Assembly: GCA_918807975.1 (NCBI GenBank)
Contig: OU964920.1
Coordinates: forward strand, 5,096,501-5,160,500
Source: Aplidium turbinatum
Lineage: Eukaryota > Chordata > Ascidiacea > Aplousobranchia > Polyclinidae
Reading direction: 5' to 3'
Length of the DNA stretch: 64,000 bases
Shown piece by piece: positions 1 through 12,500 of the stretch (positions are counted from its first letter, which is position 1; each line of letters starts with the position of its first letter). The notes under the pieces were generated by a model. The model was not told the origin of the DNA and made no database searches. It saw only the letters and a program-made list of their open reading frames with translations. Both the position numbers and the translations under genes were made by a program.

Positions 1-93
1 ATCGGTTTTAAATCGCATGAACACTTTGCTGCAGGGTTTGTACTACCCCGGGTTAGATGATTCATGATTGCACAATGTTAGCTTTTTATGTAG

Positions 94-1351
94 AGGCTGG
101 TTACGAGGTTGTTCAACTCCATTCCACACGTCCGACTGTAGAGTTAAGCAACAACATCCCTACCAACAATTCGACTTACGCAAAGACGGAATACGAAAGA
201 GACCCAACTTATTATAGGTAAGTTGCCTTTTAAAGCACATTCTACTAGAGTAAAAAAATATTCTTCCAAACTCGGTTTTGCTTACGTGAAGAAAGCTGAT
301 TAAAGTAACTTGCTGGACCTTTGTAGTTATAACTCTGTGCCTCAGTTTTAGGCGTCTTAGAATTAAAGTACTTTTCTGATAAGTGAAACCACAATATCAC
401 ACAAAACATATTCCAATAAAAAAAAATACGTTGAGCACAAAACATTACTAAAGCAAAAAAAAAATTTATATGTTTTTGTCTTTGCTTTCTAATTCATAGG
501 ATGAACACTATCTCTGCTGCTAAAAATGTATATTTCCTTGTTTTAGTTCACCATATGAAGGAAATCACGACTTCCCAGAAACGGACGGCTACGTGGATTT
601 TGATGGAGCAACAGATGACAGCAATTTCGATGGGTATTTGAGGCCAATTCAAAGGTATAGAAAAACGATGGATATACAGTAATTGAGCGTAACTCAATTC
701 AGGTTAACTTTGTTTGCGCAAACATATTTTTTGTGGTATCAATCATTACATCCATACATGCGGTTATCTTGAGTCTGCCGTTTTCTAATTAGCCTATTAT
801 GCATGGACGACGATCAGCATCTTAATTTGACCAATAAGTCTCTGTTTAATGCTGTTTTATGACTGTCGGGTAAATATGACTATTTAGCATCCCTGGTCTA
901 GCTGATTGAAAGAAATAGTCGCGATTACTGACGAAACGTTAGAAATATATTAAGTTTCTACTTTCAATATCTTGTAGCAGCTTGCAGTCGCCAGAACACG
1001 AGAAACTTCAAGATCAAATAATAATAAATTAACACTTTTAAGATATTTCTACTCTAATAATGTACTAAGCACGCTGACACTGTCTGCTTTGAAAAGCGCT
1101 TAAAGCAACACATATTTGCAATGTATAGACTACCAAGCTATAAAAAATACACATTATTATTGTTATTATGTATACATGCGAGTGTGCAAGACTTAGAAAC
1201 TTCGTTTTGCTCAGTGAAGTGTTACAGGTACTTTGAAAATTTCAAGTTGGAAATAGCAGTGTAACCACATGAAGATCACAATCATATAATTTGTTTTAGA
1301 ACTCGATTCTTGGAAGACCATCCTAATACAACGTCAACAACTTCACATTAA
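94..1351 (+). CDS. 3' end of a receptor gene: tyrosine-rich cytoplasmic tail (partial)
   Basis: Three coding exons of a gene entering from the left edge: 94-217, 547-654 and 1300-1351, joined at phase 2 in both junctions and ending in TAA. They encode about 94 residues of polar tail with no membrane segment. Tyrosines occur as GYEVVQL, STYAKT, TEYERD, SPYEGN, DGYVDF and DGYLRPI. The second exon ends in the residues PIQR, and the matching tail exon of the next gene ends in GIQR at the same phase, so this is very probably the tail of a third TSP1 receptor paralogue. The extracellular part is outside the window. The call of receptor tail is inference from that paralogy; the exon chain and stop codon are read directly. 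A polyadenylation signal follows the stop. Confidence 0.72.
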
Positions 1352-1413
1352 TAGCAAAGATGTGAAATGGAAAACCATTAAACCGCTGAAGAAGGACAAT
1401 TTTAATGACGTAT

Positions 1414-1419
1414 AATAAA
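1414..1419 (+). terminator. AATAAA polyadenylation signal of the first receptor gene
   Basis: AATAAA lies 63 bases after the stop at 1351. The same signal is kept at the matching place (4666-4671) in the downstream copy of this 3' end. Confidence 0.55.
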
Positions 1420-1755
1420 AAGTTTACTGACTTTGTCGAATCAAATCAAAACAAAGATTTCTGACTCGAAGAGACAACTGACAAGACTTGTGTGAAACAC
1501 CAGTAAGAGACAGTACACCTCATTATGCTGACAAAAATATGATGTATGCTGCTGTATATATACAGTTTTTAGATATCTAATTCGTGCCATTTTTTCTGAA
1601 TTTAAACCGCCATTTATTATACTGTAAAAAGCATGACCTTTTTTGACACTCCACCGGTGATTTTTGACCCAGAGAGAAATCAAAAGATATTTCCTGTCGG
1701 TACGTATGAAATGCCTGGTGGCTTTGCTCGCTACACCGATATGCATGAGCCTTAG

Positions 1756-2013
1756 GTCGGCTGCATAGCCGAGTGGTGAGAACGTCTGCGCGACGTTCGA
1801 AAGGACGTGGGTTCGACACCGCTCCAGAGCACGCGGCTGTGTCTCGGCAAAGACACTTAATGGCAAGCCGAAATAAGGGGAGCAGCTGACTCGAAGACTA
1901 TATGTCACTTCGCTGCTTCCTGTCGTCTGTTGTATCGCATCTGTGATTGCAGAGTTAGATTGTATGTTATTGCAATGGGCGCAAATAAAAGCATGATTAT
2001 TATTATTATTATT
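1756..2013 (+). mobile_element. tRNA-derived SINE with ATT-repeat tail
   Basis: The head resembles a tRNA gene, with an A-box-like GCCGAGTGGTGAG and a B-box GGGTTCGACACC about 45 bases later. The body follows, then a tail of ATT repeats (about 1996-2012). The 3' part holds CTCGAAGAC...GTCACTTCG, a short stem-loop also seen at the 3' end of a LINE at 39640-39815. The element interrupts the duplicated block described for 1255-5715, so it is younger than that duplication. Confidence 0.75.
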
Positions 2014-2535
2014 TGGTAGTGCCGTTGAGAAGTTGGCTTATGCTCGGCACCAATGAGAAACATCCCCTGAAACTCCCTGTCAACGCTACTGGCCTTAGGC
2101 CAAACGCAGCCAGCAAATCAATCACTTTTTACATTGATTCAACGTCTGCAGATGATTTGCTGAGTGAGGATGATCCAAACAACTATATTTATGCACGCTT
2201 TAAAAGCCTATTTTTGACACTTTCCCTTTCATTTTTGTGGTTGTATGTTGCTTGTTAAAGCTGATACCTTTTTTCATCGAGGACAAGTTATGACGAGAAA
2301 TAGAAAAGAATCAATCAGATTCTAACATAAAACCATGCAAATTTTAAGTCTGTTTGCGAAGTATTATCGTCAATATTTCACAACATATATGTACTAGTAC
2401 TATTGTGATGTATAAAATTACATGAAGTGTAATGTACTTTTTTCAAAAGTAAACTAAAGTGTTACTTTGGTCATTTAAAGAATTAAAATAAAAACGAGAC
2501 CACAGGAAGATATAATAATCATGCGAATAGTTTTA

Positions 2536-2640
2536 AAAATCACATCTTGGATGGTCAGTCTCGTGCAACTTCAAGAACTTTACTTTGACAAAGATGTGAT
2601 GTGAAAATTCATTAACCATTTAATGATGCTTAATAAAAAT
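2536..2640 (+). pseudogene. Third, decayed copy of the receptor terminal exon
   Basis: About 100 bases resemble the terminal exon and flank at 1300-1400: CTTGGA near the start, then a run like CAAAGATGTGA, then CCATTTAATGATGCTTAATAAAA. The reading frame of the terminal exon is not maintained and the acceptor is poor, so this is read as a relic. Confidence 0.5.
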
Positions 2641-4499
2641 TTGCTTCTGTTTAAAGCACCTATTTTAAAGGAGAATTTGTTTACTGCAAAAACACTAAAG
2701 GTTTTTGCTTGCATATGGCACATTAGGAAGCGCAAGAGTAGGGGCTCTTGCATAGAAACCTATTGCTGCTATGCTACATGTCTGCAACAGCTTTGCATCG
2801 CTTTCAATTGGATATTCAGCAAAATCAAAAGAAGGGTAGGCTACAACCATAGAGTTTAACTCTCACATATGATTAATTTGTGTCAACTTAAAAAAGTTAG
2901 TTTCTTTTTATTTAGGCTGCACAAGATACAAATCTTTTATCTAACTTTAACCGTATCTGTTACTGCTTCCTTTTGGCGGCAAGAGTTACTAGCCGAGACC
3001 ATCAGGTCTACGTCTTTCTTATTGCTATAATTACTCCGTCGGCTTATATCAAATAACAACGGGAAAAAGTAAGCCGATGGTCAAAAGCCTTATCTATCAC
3101 TTCAATCAATTTATTTCGCAAAATATATTCGTGATTGTGTATTTTAGGTAGAAAAGGTGATAAAGACTTAGTTTTTGAACTATTTTCGCCATTTCTTGGT
3201 CAAATTTCTCAGTTCACATTTTATTTTGAAAGTCTTCTTGCGTTGAACACAGAATTTCATCAATTTTTTTTTCCGTTTTTGTGCAAACAGTATTCCATGC
3301 ACTTTTTGCACTACAACAAGCAACGCATTCTGCGATGGAAACAGCGCTATATAAAAACTAACATTATTATTATTATTATTACAAAGCAATTTGCGCAAAT
3401 AACAAATTACCTTCCTAATTATTGTCTGCCAGCAAAGAATGACTCATAACGCGTCAGATCGCGACTCCCTACCCAGACAGCAAAATCGACATTGAAAATG
3501 ACGGATTTTGCTGCCTGGGTACAGAATGGAATTTTAGCGCCGCCGACAAACACAAAATGAAACCGCACGCTAACAGTAAACTGTCAATCAAGCTATTGAA
3601 TATCTGCAAATTTCTTGCATTTCATAACTGGCTGTGACAAAAGGTTTATTGTGAACTTCACAATTATCCGATACCAACATAATCGGGATTAAAAGTTGGG
3701 GCAAGAAAAAAAAGTAAAAGTCAAGAAATCTCAGGTTTCTAGCGTCACTGCTTCTATGTGAAATTGCTGAATTAGCAGAGGGCGAGACCATAGGGTCTAC
3801 GCCAGTAACAGGTACGGTTAAGAAAGTCAAGCGGATATTACTCATCATTAGACGAAAAGAATCATCATTTAACGATTGTATGAGAGTTGATGAAGAGAGA
3901 GAAAACTTTAACTTCGTATGTTGCGAAAATAGTATGGTACAATTATAAATAATCAATAAGAATAAAATAGCACCATAGCAATCTAGATTCCACAACAGAC
4001 AGGAATCAGCAAAATATTATATCAGTCATCGAGTCAGCTGCTTCCCAGAAGCATAATGTAATAGCAACTTCAATAAATTTTTGAATGTTTAATTGGTAAA
4101 AAAAAAATCATTATTCCACCACTGTAGGCTACATCAAAGTTGGTTTAATGTAAAAGCATTATTTGTCAAGCAACTGAAGATTGGTTAAAATTAAATCTTT
4201 GCATGGCATTTCCTGCTTTGTACACTGAAAGCATTGTGAATAGCCTCATATCAGCAGACTCAAAAGAAGCATGTTCTGTGTAGGTTATGCCAAACGGAGC
4301 CAGCTGCTCAGCAATCGTTTATTTAGTTGCACAAAAAGTGTTTGAAAAGCTAAAAAATCTCTGGTAAGCATTTTTACTTGACCAACAAAGACTATTTACC
4401 CGTTCAAGAATGCAAAAGAATGCAAATAATGCAAAATTCGTCAGATGAAGGCTGCAAGTACTGCTAGAAATGATAATGTTCCTAATGAACACCCAAACT
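2641..4499. other. Spacer without a recognisable gene
   Basis: AT-rich spacer. The open frames on either strand are short, overlap each other and show no domain or splice context. It contains one 48-bp mini inverted-repeat element (3472-3519). A SINE-like 3' scrap (about 3300-3382) ends in ATT repeats and shares GCGATGGAAACAGCGCTATAT with tails at 12065-12205 and 19738-20003. Confidence 0.5.
3472..3519. mobile_element. 48-bp TA-flanked mini inverted-repeat element
   Basis: Inverted ends CCCAGACAGCAAAATC and GATTTTGCTGCCTGGG face each other and are bounded by TA on both sides, as expected for a Tc1/mariner-type target duplication. Related copies lie at 11243-11330 and 55778-55826. Confidence 0.6.
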
Positions 4500-4549
4500 T
4501 TTCAGTAAGCACACAAAGATAGGTATAATAATCATACAATTTGTTGTAG

Positions 4550-4601
4550 AACCCGGTTCTTGGAAGACCACCCCAATACAACTTCAATAACTTCACGTTA
4601 G
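4550..4601 (+). pseudogene. Duplicated, still open terminal exon of the first receptor
   Basis: A second copy of the 1300-1351 exon. The acceptor AG is at 4548-4549, the reading frame is preserved (RTRFLEDHPNTTS then ITSR) and it ends in TAG, with an AATAAA 65 bases later. It could serve as an alternative last exon of the upstream gene, or be all that remains of a deleted tandem paralogue. The open frame and acceptor are seen directly; use in a transcript is not shown. Confidence 0.5.
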
Positions 4602-5309
4602 CAAATCTGTGACATGGAGACCCGCTGGACTGCTCGAGAAGAGTGATTTTGAGGACGTAGCTTATAATAAAAGATTTACAATTGGAAAGAAATTACTTTG
4701 TTGAATCAAATAAATTTGGTAACTCGTAGAGACAACTAACAAGACTTGTTTGAAAAACCGATAAGATTCAGTACACCCCATTGCGTTGACAAAAATATAA
4801 TATATGCTACTGTATTCATACAGCTCTTAGATGTCTTATTGACATTCTTTCTAAGCACACAATCCATTGGCTGCTGTACCTGGATATAACAACGTGATCT
4901 GCGGTGACCTCAGATGCAAAAAGAAGGTTCTTTTTGAATTTGAATCTGTCTTTATTATAAAAAGCATAAGCTTTTTTGTCACTCCACCCGTGATGTTTTG
5001 AGCCAGATAGAAAATAAGAAGTATTTTCTGTTTGTATGTATGGAATGGCTGGTGGCTTTGCTCGTTACCGACACGAATGAGCCTCAGGCAAGACCATTGA
5101 GAAGATGATTAGGGAGGGGTATCAAAGAGATCCTAAAAGATCCTTGAGGTCGAAATCAAGACACTTCTAAGAAAAATGTTACAATATCCAAAGAGTATGC
5201 GGTGATTACTTTAAATTCCCGAAGCACTAAGAAAGTTTACCGGTCCTTAAAATCATCCCGGGCCGGGGTCCAACATTGCCTCCTGGATACTTTCCTGTCA
5301 ACGCTGTGG

Positions 5310-5448
5310 CCTAAGGTCTTTCGCTGCCATCAATGGTCTTTCGCTGCCATCCTTGTTGTGCGAATTTTGTGTTTATTGTGTTTTTGTACATTGTTGTTTT
5401 TTTTCTTTCTTTTTCGCCAACAAAACAAAATAAATTAAACTGAACTGA
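5310..5448 (+). mobile_element. 5'-truncated LINE-type 3' tail
   Basis: A stretch with ATGGTCTTTCGCTGCCATC, then CGCCAACAAAACAAAATAAAT, then a repeating CTGAA tail. The same arrangement occurs at 21245-21390 (ATGGTCTTTCGCTATTATC, CGCCAACAAAAATAAATAAAT, then TTGACT/TGAA repeats). Short 3' pieces with simple repeat tails are typical of 5'-truncated non-LTR retrotransposons. No coding part is present, so the clade is unknown. Confidence 0.4.
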
Positions 5449-5999
5449 ACTAAGGCCTAAGATCCAAACAATTACTGTACTGTATATTACTGCACGCTTT
5501 GAAACACCTTCAACGTTTTTCCGTTCATATTTGTATCGGTATGTCGCTTGTTCCAGCTGATACTTTGGCTTCATCACGGACAAGTTATGACGAAAAATAC
5601 AAAAGTGTATGACACGAAATCACACAAATTTTAAGTCTGTTGCTGAACTACAACTACAAATATTGCACAGCATGTATGCACTATTGTTACGTGGAAAATT
5701 ACATTTAAGTGTAACATTTGTTGAACGAATGCTACAAGCTTTTGTTCTTTTTAGCATTTGAATATTTAGGGAACTGAAAAATCTGCAGTTGCAGTTGCTT
5801 TCAGATTATAAGGAAACAACTTTTTTTGTCTTGCTAGAATTTGGCAAAACATTGCAGCTTTGATCTGCTTTAGTTATAATTATTAATATCCACAGTTTCA
5901 AGAAACTGAAAAAAAAACACAAGTCTATGCTTCTATTTCTTGTTAGAAAATAAACTCAGCACTTCGACACTCTGGCACAGAAATCGCTTGCGATTCTTG

Positions 6000-6061
6000 T
6001 GACGTCACAATTTGGATTGAAGCTTGCAACTTCCTTTGGTGACGTAACAGAGCGTATAAAG
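6000..6061 (+). promoter_or_regulatory. Possible promoter of the second receptor gene: CRE sites and TATA
   Basis: A full palindromic cAMP-response site TGACGTCA (6000-6007) is followed by a related TGACGTAA (6040-6047) and TATAAAG (6055-6061). This sits about 440 bases before the ATG at 6503, which would leave a 5' leader of roughly 400 bases. The motifs are seen directly; promoter function is inference. Confidence 0.35.
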
Positions 6062-6502
6062 TAAGACTTCGATTAAATGGATATGTAATGGCGTTTCTTG
6101 TGCATTTCGTACCAACTTTATCTTAGAACGAAGTCAGAAATTAAGCGATATTACCAGAGTTGATGAATTCGAGAAAGAGGTGCTACTAAAGTGTATAGGT
6201 GGTTTCATTAGTCAGTTGCACGCTGCAAAGAAAAGGTTAAAAAAACAAAGAATTAATTTTTGCAAGCTAATATTTTAATACATTGGACATTCAAAATTAA
6301 ATCAAATCAAAGTTTGAAAAAATTACTCGTTCAAATGATGTGAGCTTGAAATCACTTTGCGTTGCAAAATTGGCAGCTCATTCATTGATTAAAAACTGCA
6401 CAACAAACTTTATATTTTTGTGACATTTAACTGATAACGGCGCCTTTTGCTTGTGTCATCTGTCAGTAATTATACGAAACAGAGAGTGGTAGCAGCAAAA
6501 GA

Positions 6503-9500
6503 ATGCAATTGTTTTTAAAAAAGTTGTCAATTGTTGACGTGTGCTTCAACATCACACTTGTAAGCACAATTTTTATCAACGTTGGCAAAAGCGAGTCATT
6601 TGGATGGAGTAATTGGTCAGACTGCTCTCTCGTTGATATCAGGGGCTGCACAAGACAACGCTATAAAACTTGCTCGGGGTTCGAACCTTCCATTAACTCA
6701 TCATTGTTGTGCGTTGGGCAAGGAGAAGGTTTTTTAGAAACAACACTGGGATTTCCATGTCCGTCTTCATGTGAAAATCAAGTAAGTACAAAAAAAATGT
6801 TATGCATAGACTTGGAAATAAAAGGAGATATTCCGCCAAAGTTGAAATTAGGCTAAGAGGGTTGGTCGTTGTTTTTTTCTTTCTTAATTTTGTTAGATAA
6901 AGCAATAAATAATTCGTTGAAAAGACGTTTGTAAAAAGACTGATCAAGATGTTAACGATCGCTTTCTAGTTTCCATTTTGTGTAATCCACCACAGCAGAA
7001 AACTACAACCGCCAAACTACATGGTCACCAAACTTGTAATTGCAATACTCAGTGACGCAAAGGGGTGGTTCTGCAGTATTTTTTGATACGTACCGAAAAC
7101 CACATTATGGAAGCGAAAAAAATCAAGAAAACATAGCCTATTCTTCTAATTTTGTACGTTTGCACCTAATGTATTTGTTTAGACAAGGTAATATCTTGAT
7201 ATTTGGGAGAGAGCTAGCTCTTTTCTCGATGACCCTTACACGTATTGTATTTTAAAGTAACATTTTAAATTTGTTTAAACTTTAAAGGATTCATATATTT
7301 TGGAGGCTTATGGCAGATAAAGATCACAAATTACCCTCTAAACAGCTCTGGCTGCACTGGTACATTTCAATAGACAAAGATGGTCCGTATTATGTTTAGA
7401 TACCTGTTCGTGACGTCAGTTGTGGAGTGGGAGATTGCTACGATGCTTTCAAGATAGAGATAATCCAGTGCAATGCAAGATGTGTTAAAACGTATTTCTA
7501 TCGATGTTATAACCCAGAAACTTGTTTTGGTAGTTGGTTAGAGCTCGAAGGACCAACACAATGCTCACAAACATGTGGTGGCGGCATGCAAGTTAAACGA
7601 AGACGCTGCTATATACAGACAGGTAGACAGTCCACTCAATATAACATTTTTTATAACAGGTTCTTAGCAAAAAAAAGTGGAAATTTGTTCTTAAACCAAA
7701 ATAACAATAACATTAGGCCTAATGCTAACATTTATTTAGCCTACTGCCGCTGCACAGCAATTCAAAGTCATTTAGTGATTTTCAATTTCACAATTTCAAA
7801 TTTGCAATTGCAAGGTTAGGCCTACCACATTGTCATTCCAACTTATTCGTTAATGTTTGTGGAACAAAAACACAATTGGTAGCTTATTATCATTTAAGTG
7901 TTTCGTGTGACCCAACTTGGAGTCGAACCAAGTTTTATCAGAAGCAGTAGGACAGCAACTGGTGAATTACCAAACCGTGGAGGTATTGGCGATACCTCAA
8001 CCGCCCAAGAACTGGCATTGACAGGTGTAAAACATTGATGTAACACTGGGGGCATTCTATTGAAAGCACAAGTTGCAAATACGGACAGGAGCAAACGATG
8101 CAACATCTACTCGAATGTCCTGTCCTAAAAGCAAGGTGCTCTACACAACATTTAACCGAGTTCCACAATAGACAACAAGAGCTTGCGTGATGCTCTGAGC
8201 TGCGGCCGTATGACACGCGACAAAGAAGACTAAGCCGGTGAGGTTTGATAAAAATTTGGATAACATCTGGAACTTCAAAGATGTATAGGATTCTATTGAG
8301 CTCTACAAGAAAAATATAGTCAGAGCTTAACAGCAGCCTGCAGTAAAAATGACCTTTGATAGATAGTTTCTTTCGTTCAAATTTCTACAGTAACTAGTTT
8401 TCATATAATTTCTAACGGTAGCAAAAATTTCATATGTTAAATTTTATTTTCGTCTCGTTATAAAATTTTAAAAAAAATGGAACATTTTTTGGTAGACGAA
8501 GACGAAAGAAAATCCTCCTATAACTGCAGAGGGTCAGGTATGAACGAAACCACAATTCACACAACAACTCAAACATGCAACGACCAAGCATGCCCTTCAT
8601 GGAGCGCGTGGTCAGTGTCTGATTGTTCAGCATCATGTGGGGAAGGATTAAGAACTCGGAGCTCGACCTGCATGTACAAAGGGAATGCCAGCCGATTGTG
8701 CCTTGCAGGTTAGATTTGTGTTTTTTCAAAAAGACAATCGATTGTCTGAAATACTATACTGTAAAACTGGCAGGGTAATAGAATGGAGTGGAAGGGCTAG
8801 TCAATACAAAATGTAGAATCTGGTACCTCTTTTGTTTATATTTTAAGTCAAGATTTTTCATTTGCATAAAAAAATGTGGCCTGTGGACTCCAGATAAGTG
8901 TCTTTCCAGTACTCCTTTCCAGCACAAGAGAAAATCGCGTAGGCTGCATTGATAGGCAAGTAGAATGCAATCATTAAAGAGCTTCATAGCAATAAAAATT
9001 GCCTTTTTTTAACAGACACTGAAAATTTAGTCCTAATTGAAAAGTGCAATGATGGACCATGTGAAGAGTCTGATATGCCTGACAGAGATGGATTAGACAA
9101 TATGTGGCTACAATGGTCCCAGTGTAACAGCACGTGCAATGGACATTCTGGAAGCAGAACAAGAATAAAAAGGTTTGCATTGACATTATGTACAACAATA
9201 CTGCATTGACATTATGTATAAACAATACTGCATTGACATTATGTATAAACAATACTGCATTGGCATTATGTATAAACAATACTTTACGCATGTCAAATAC
9301 TGCATTGGTAAATTGACAAAACTATGCTGGATTGTAGGTCGTGGCAAAAACTATGACAAGCTGAGAAAGTACTATGATGCAAGAAAAGAATTACCCTATA
9401 GGCTATTCTTAGATTTTCTATGGTATAAATATTCAATGAAAAGATGCAGCCTACTTGTAAGTCATTACCAAATACTGCTAACTCTCAGACGCACTCAAGC

Positions 9501-12500
9501 TTGACAAGGACAGGCTAAGTTGTTGAATTTTAATATTTTGCCCTTAAATGTACACACATATAATGATGAGAATTAAGTCATTCAATTTTCAGCATAAGTC
9601 GGGACTTCATTGATATGATGGCTCATAAAACGATAGCCACTAGAACCGTGAGAGTTCAAAAATTTAATTAAACCAAACAAACCCACTTGCCATTCTGTTA
9701 TGGGATCAAAAGTGATATACTCATACATAGGCTATATTGGAAGTATAGTTTGGATTACTTTCTTTGTTTACAGAAAATGTTTGGATAATGGTGAAACCGA
9801 CTGCGAATGCCCAGATCGGGAGATCGTGGAATGCTCATCCAATATAACGTGTAATGGGTGAGGTTTAAACTATTCCCTCGTTATTGCGGTCATTCGATGA
9901 AACTACTATTTTAACTTAAGAGGCTTACCCAAAACCGCGAATATTTTTTTTTAATTTGATGAAAGCGCCTACAATTCGCACCTAATGCTTTAAGTAAGCA
10001 AAATTTAGTAGTCTTAAATGAAGATAGCTTAACTCTAATAACCTGACAATGCTGAAAACTATTGCTTTCTTGTACCAAAGACAGGCAAGACACAACAATA
10101 CAACAGGGTTGAGAATTATAACAATATATTTTACATATTTGCAAATAGCTTTTAACAGTCGAACGTTTTCGGCTTAGCTTGATGAGAACTTAAGTTAAGC
10201 CGAAAACGTTCGACTGTTAAAAGCTATTTGCAAATATGTAAAATATATTGTTATAATTCTCAACCCTGTTGTATTGTCGTGTCTTGCCTGTCTTTGGTAC
10301 AAGAAAGCAAACTCTCTCCCGAAACTATATTACATTGTTGGTCTCGACTGATCAAGTTGTTTTAAGCAATTTTTGCACAACCAGCATAAATAACTATGAT
10401 CAGGGAGTCGAACCGAACCCGAACCGGATTTTTGTAAACCGGTTTTGGTGCGATTTTGTCTAAACCTTAACCGGAACTGAACCGAAAATTTGAGTTAGCT
10501 TAAACACTAACCGAACCCGAACCGGTTGAAAAAAGCGGTTCACTCCAGCATTACGTCATTGTTCGCATTGTGGTAAGTGAAGTTGTACGTAGCATGTTGT
10601 TATCTTGGAGGCCACATTGTACGGATGAATTATAGCCTATTCCGTAACACACGATCCACTATCATCGATGCTTTGGAGAGGAATTTTTTGAGGTAAGCAA
10701 CTTCTGTTCTGTGACATCATAGACAATATAAGCCTAATTTTATCGGACCCGAACCGGAACTTATAAAACCGGTGTTGAGACTATTTTTGTCGAAACCGAA
10801 CCGTACCCGAACCACAAATCATTGTTGTTGAACCGGAGCTAAACCGGAACTCTTAAGTTTCTTCGAACCCAAACCGGAACTGAACCAAATTTTGAAACAA
10901 TCTTTGAACCAGAACCGGACCCGAACCGGAAAAATCAAACGGTTCGACTCCCTGACTATGATACGTCACAAACATTTGCTTTATTACGTCAGAAACATTT
11001 GTTATTGTACGTCACAAACATTTGCTTGCTTTTACGTAGATGCACAGAAAACGTTCCTTGCGATAATTGGGGACCGTGGCATGCAACTTCAAACTGTTCG
11101 ACATCACCACAAAGTAAGAAATTACAACATAAGATCTTATGTGTTAGTAGTAAAAATTGCTTATCTTGCAGACAGTTATGGTAAAGAGCTCTTCAGAGAA
11201 TAACTGATTATTTTGTTTCTACAAAAAAAAATGCGAAAAGTTCCCAGACGACAAATCAACTGTTTTTCACGTTGATTTAATGTCTGCAGACGTTAAATTA
11301 ATATATAAAACGCTTGATTTTCTGTCTGGGTTACGTTTGACACCATTGGTTAAAAAACGCTACATGATAAAATCCTAGAAAAGCCAGAACAGCTATTCGA
11401 TATTGTTACCCAGCGTTGCCAGATGGAACATTGCGCCCAATTTGGGAAAATTGGGAAGATTTAATAGCCCTTTCTTTAAAAAAAGTCACTAGTAGACATT
11501 GAGTATCAGTGGTAGTTGGTTTTTATTTAGTCGGCATTCGTTATATATTTGTAGATGTATTTCGAAGAGAGTGTATGAGTGTTTGGAACATTCAACGTAC
11601 AAACAACTCATGCCCGAATCATCAGTATGTGAGAAGTGTGCCATGCACCAGCTCAAACTATCTTCTTGTCACACAATCTTTCGGATTCAAAATTGGAATT
11701 TCTGGTACGAAATTTTTAAGTTTTTTTTTATCACACAACTACACAAATTAACTTAGTACTGTTTTAATACACCACCAACTAATAACTTCTTTCAGCATGT
11801 CAACCTATCAATTAAGACTTTGGACAATAAAATGAAATATTTTCAAATGTATATTTTTGCATGCATTCACTACTTTTGCACAAAAACATGATAATGCTCA
11901 ATTCACTTTTGAAATGTTACCGCATTTGCAATCAACTGAATTCAATCAACTAAAAGATTTTAAAATGTCAATAATGCGAAAATTTCCTATAACATGTGCC
12001 AAAAATATCACCTATATTTATTTGTTAATTTAGACCTACTGTACTCAGTTGTATCAACGTATGTACTATACTCCGTACGTAGGCTACTCAGTTGCGCCTC
12101 TATACAGCTGCATTGACACTGTATGCTTTGCAAAGCGCTGAGGAGCAACCCATTCTGCGATGGATACAGCACTATATAAATCCAAGCATTATTATTATTA
12201 TTGGGCTACATTATTAAAAACAACTTTGCGTTAACTTTTGCTTATCTGTCCTAGAAGTTTCTACTTTCTTCCACCATAGTATTTTTATTTTAGTTGCATG
12301 ATAATGTTGTGGCACTCTTTAAATTGTAGGTTTGATGTCGCTTGAAATTGAAATGGCACTTTATTCTTGATGGGGTAACTTTGAACCGTAGCTTGTAGTG
12401 ATGAAACTAATTCAAGTTTAACATCATATCTAAATCGTAATTGGTTACAAACCGTAAAATTTTCATATATAGGCTAACGGTATTGACATCTTAGCCGATG

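Larger units (their letters stand above)
1255..5715 (+). repeat. Local duplication of terminal exon plus 3' flank (1255-2430 and 4500-5715)
   Basis: The block 1255-2430 recurs as 4500-5715 in direct orientation. Matching landmarks in order are the acceptor and terminal exon, the AATAAA, a run around the words GAGACAACT and AAGACTTGT, a run ending GGTGGCTTTGCTCG, and a run around GACAAGTTATGACGA. Divergence is substantial, so the event is not recent. Each copy later gained its own insertion: a SINE at about 1756-2013 in the first, and a LINE-type 3' tail at about 5310-5448 in the second. Confidence 0.75.

Noticed and set aside
1756-1870. Genuine tRNA gene
   Set aside because: A- and B-box-like motifs are present, but there is no foldable cloverleaf with paired acceptor stem, and it continues into a SINE body with a repeat tail. 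The same holds for the heads at 19980, 34372, 52150 and 54000.
10170-10215. Hammerhead ribozyme core (TTGATGAG ... CCGAAAACG)
   Set aside because: The conserved CUGANGA is not matched (a U replaces the C), and no proper stem II can be drawn. The resemblance comes from the palindrome.
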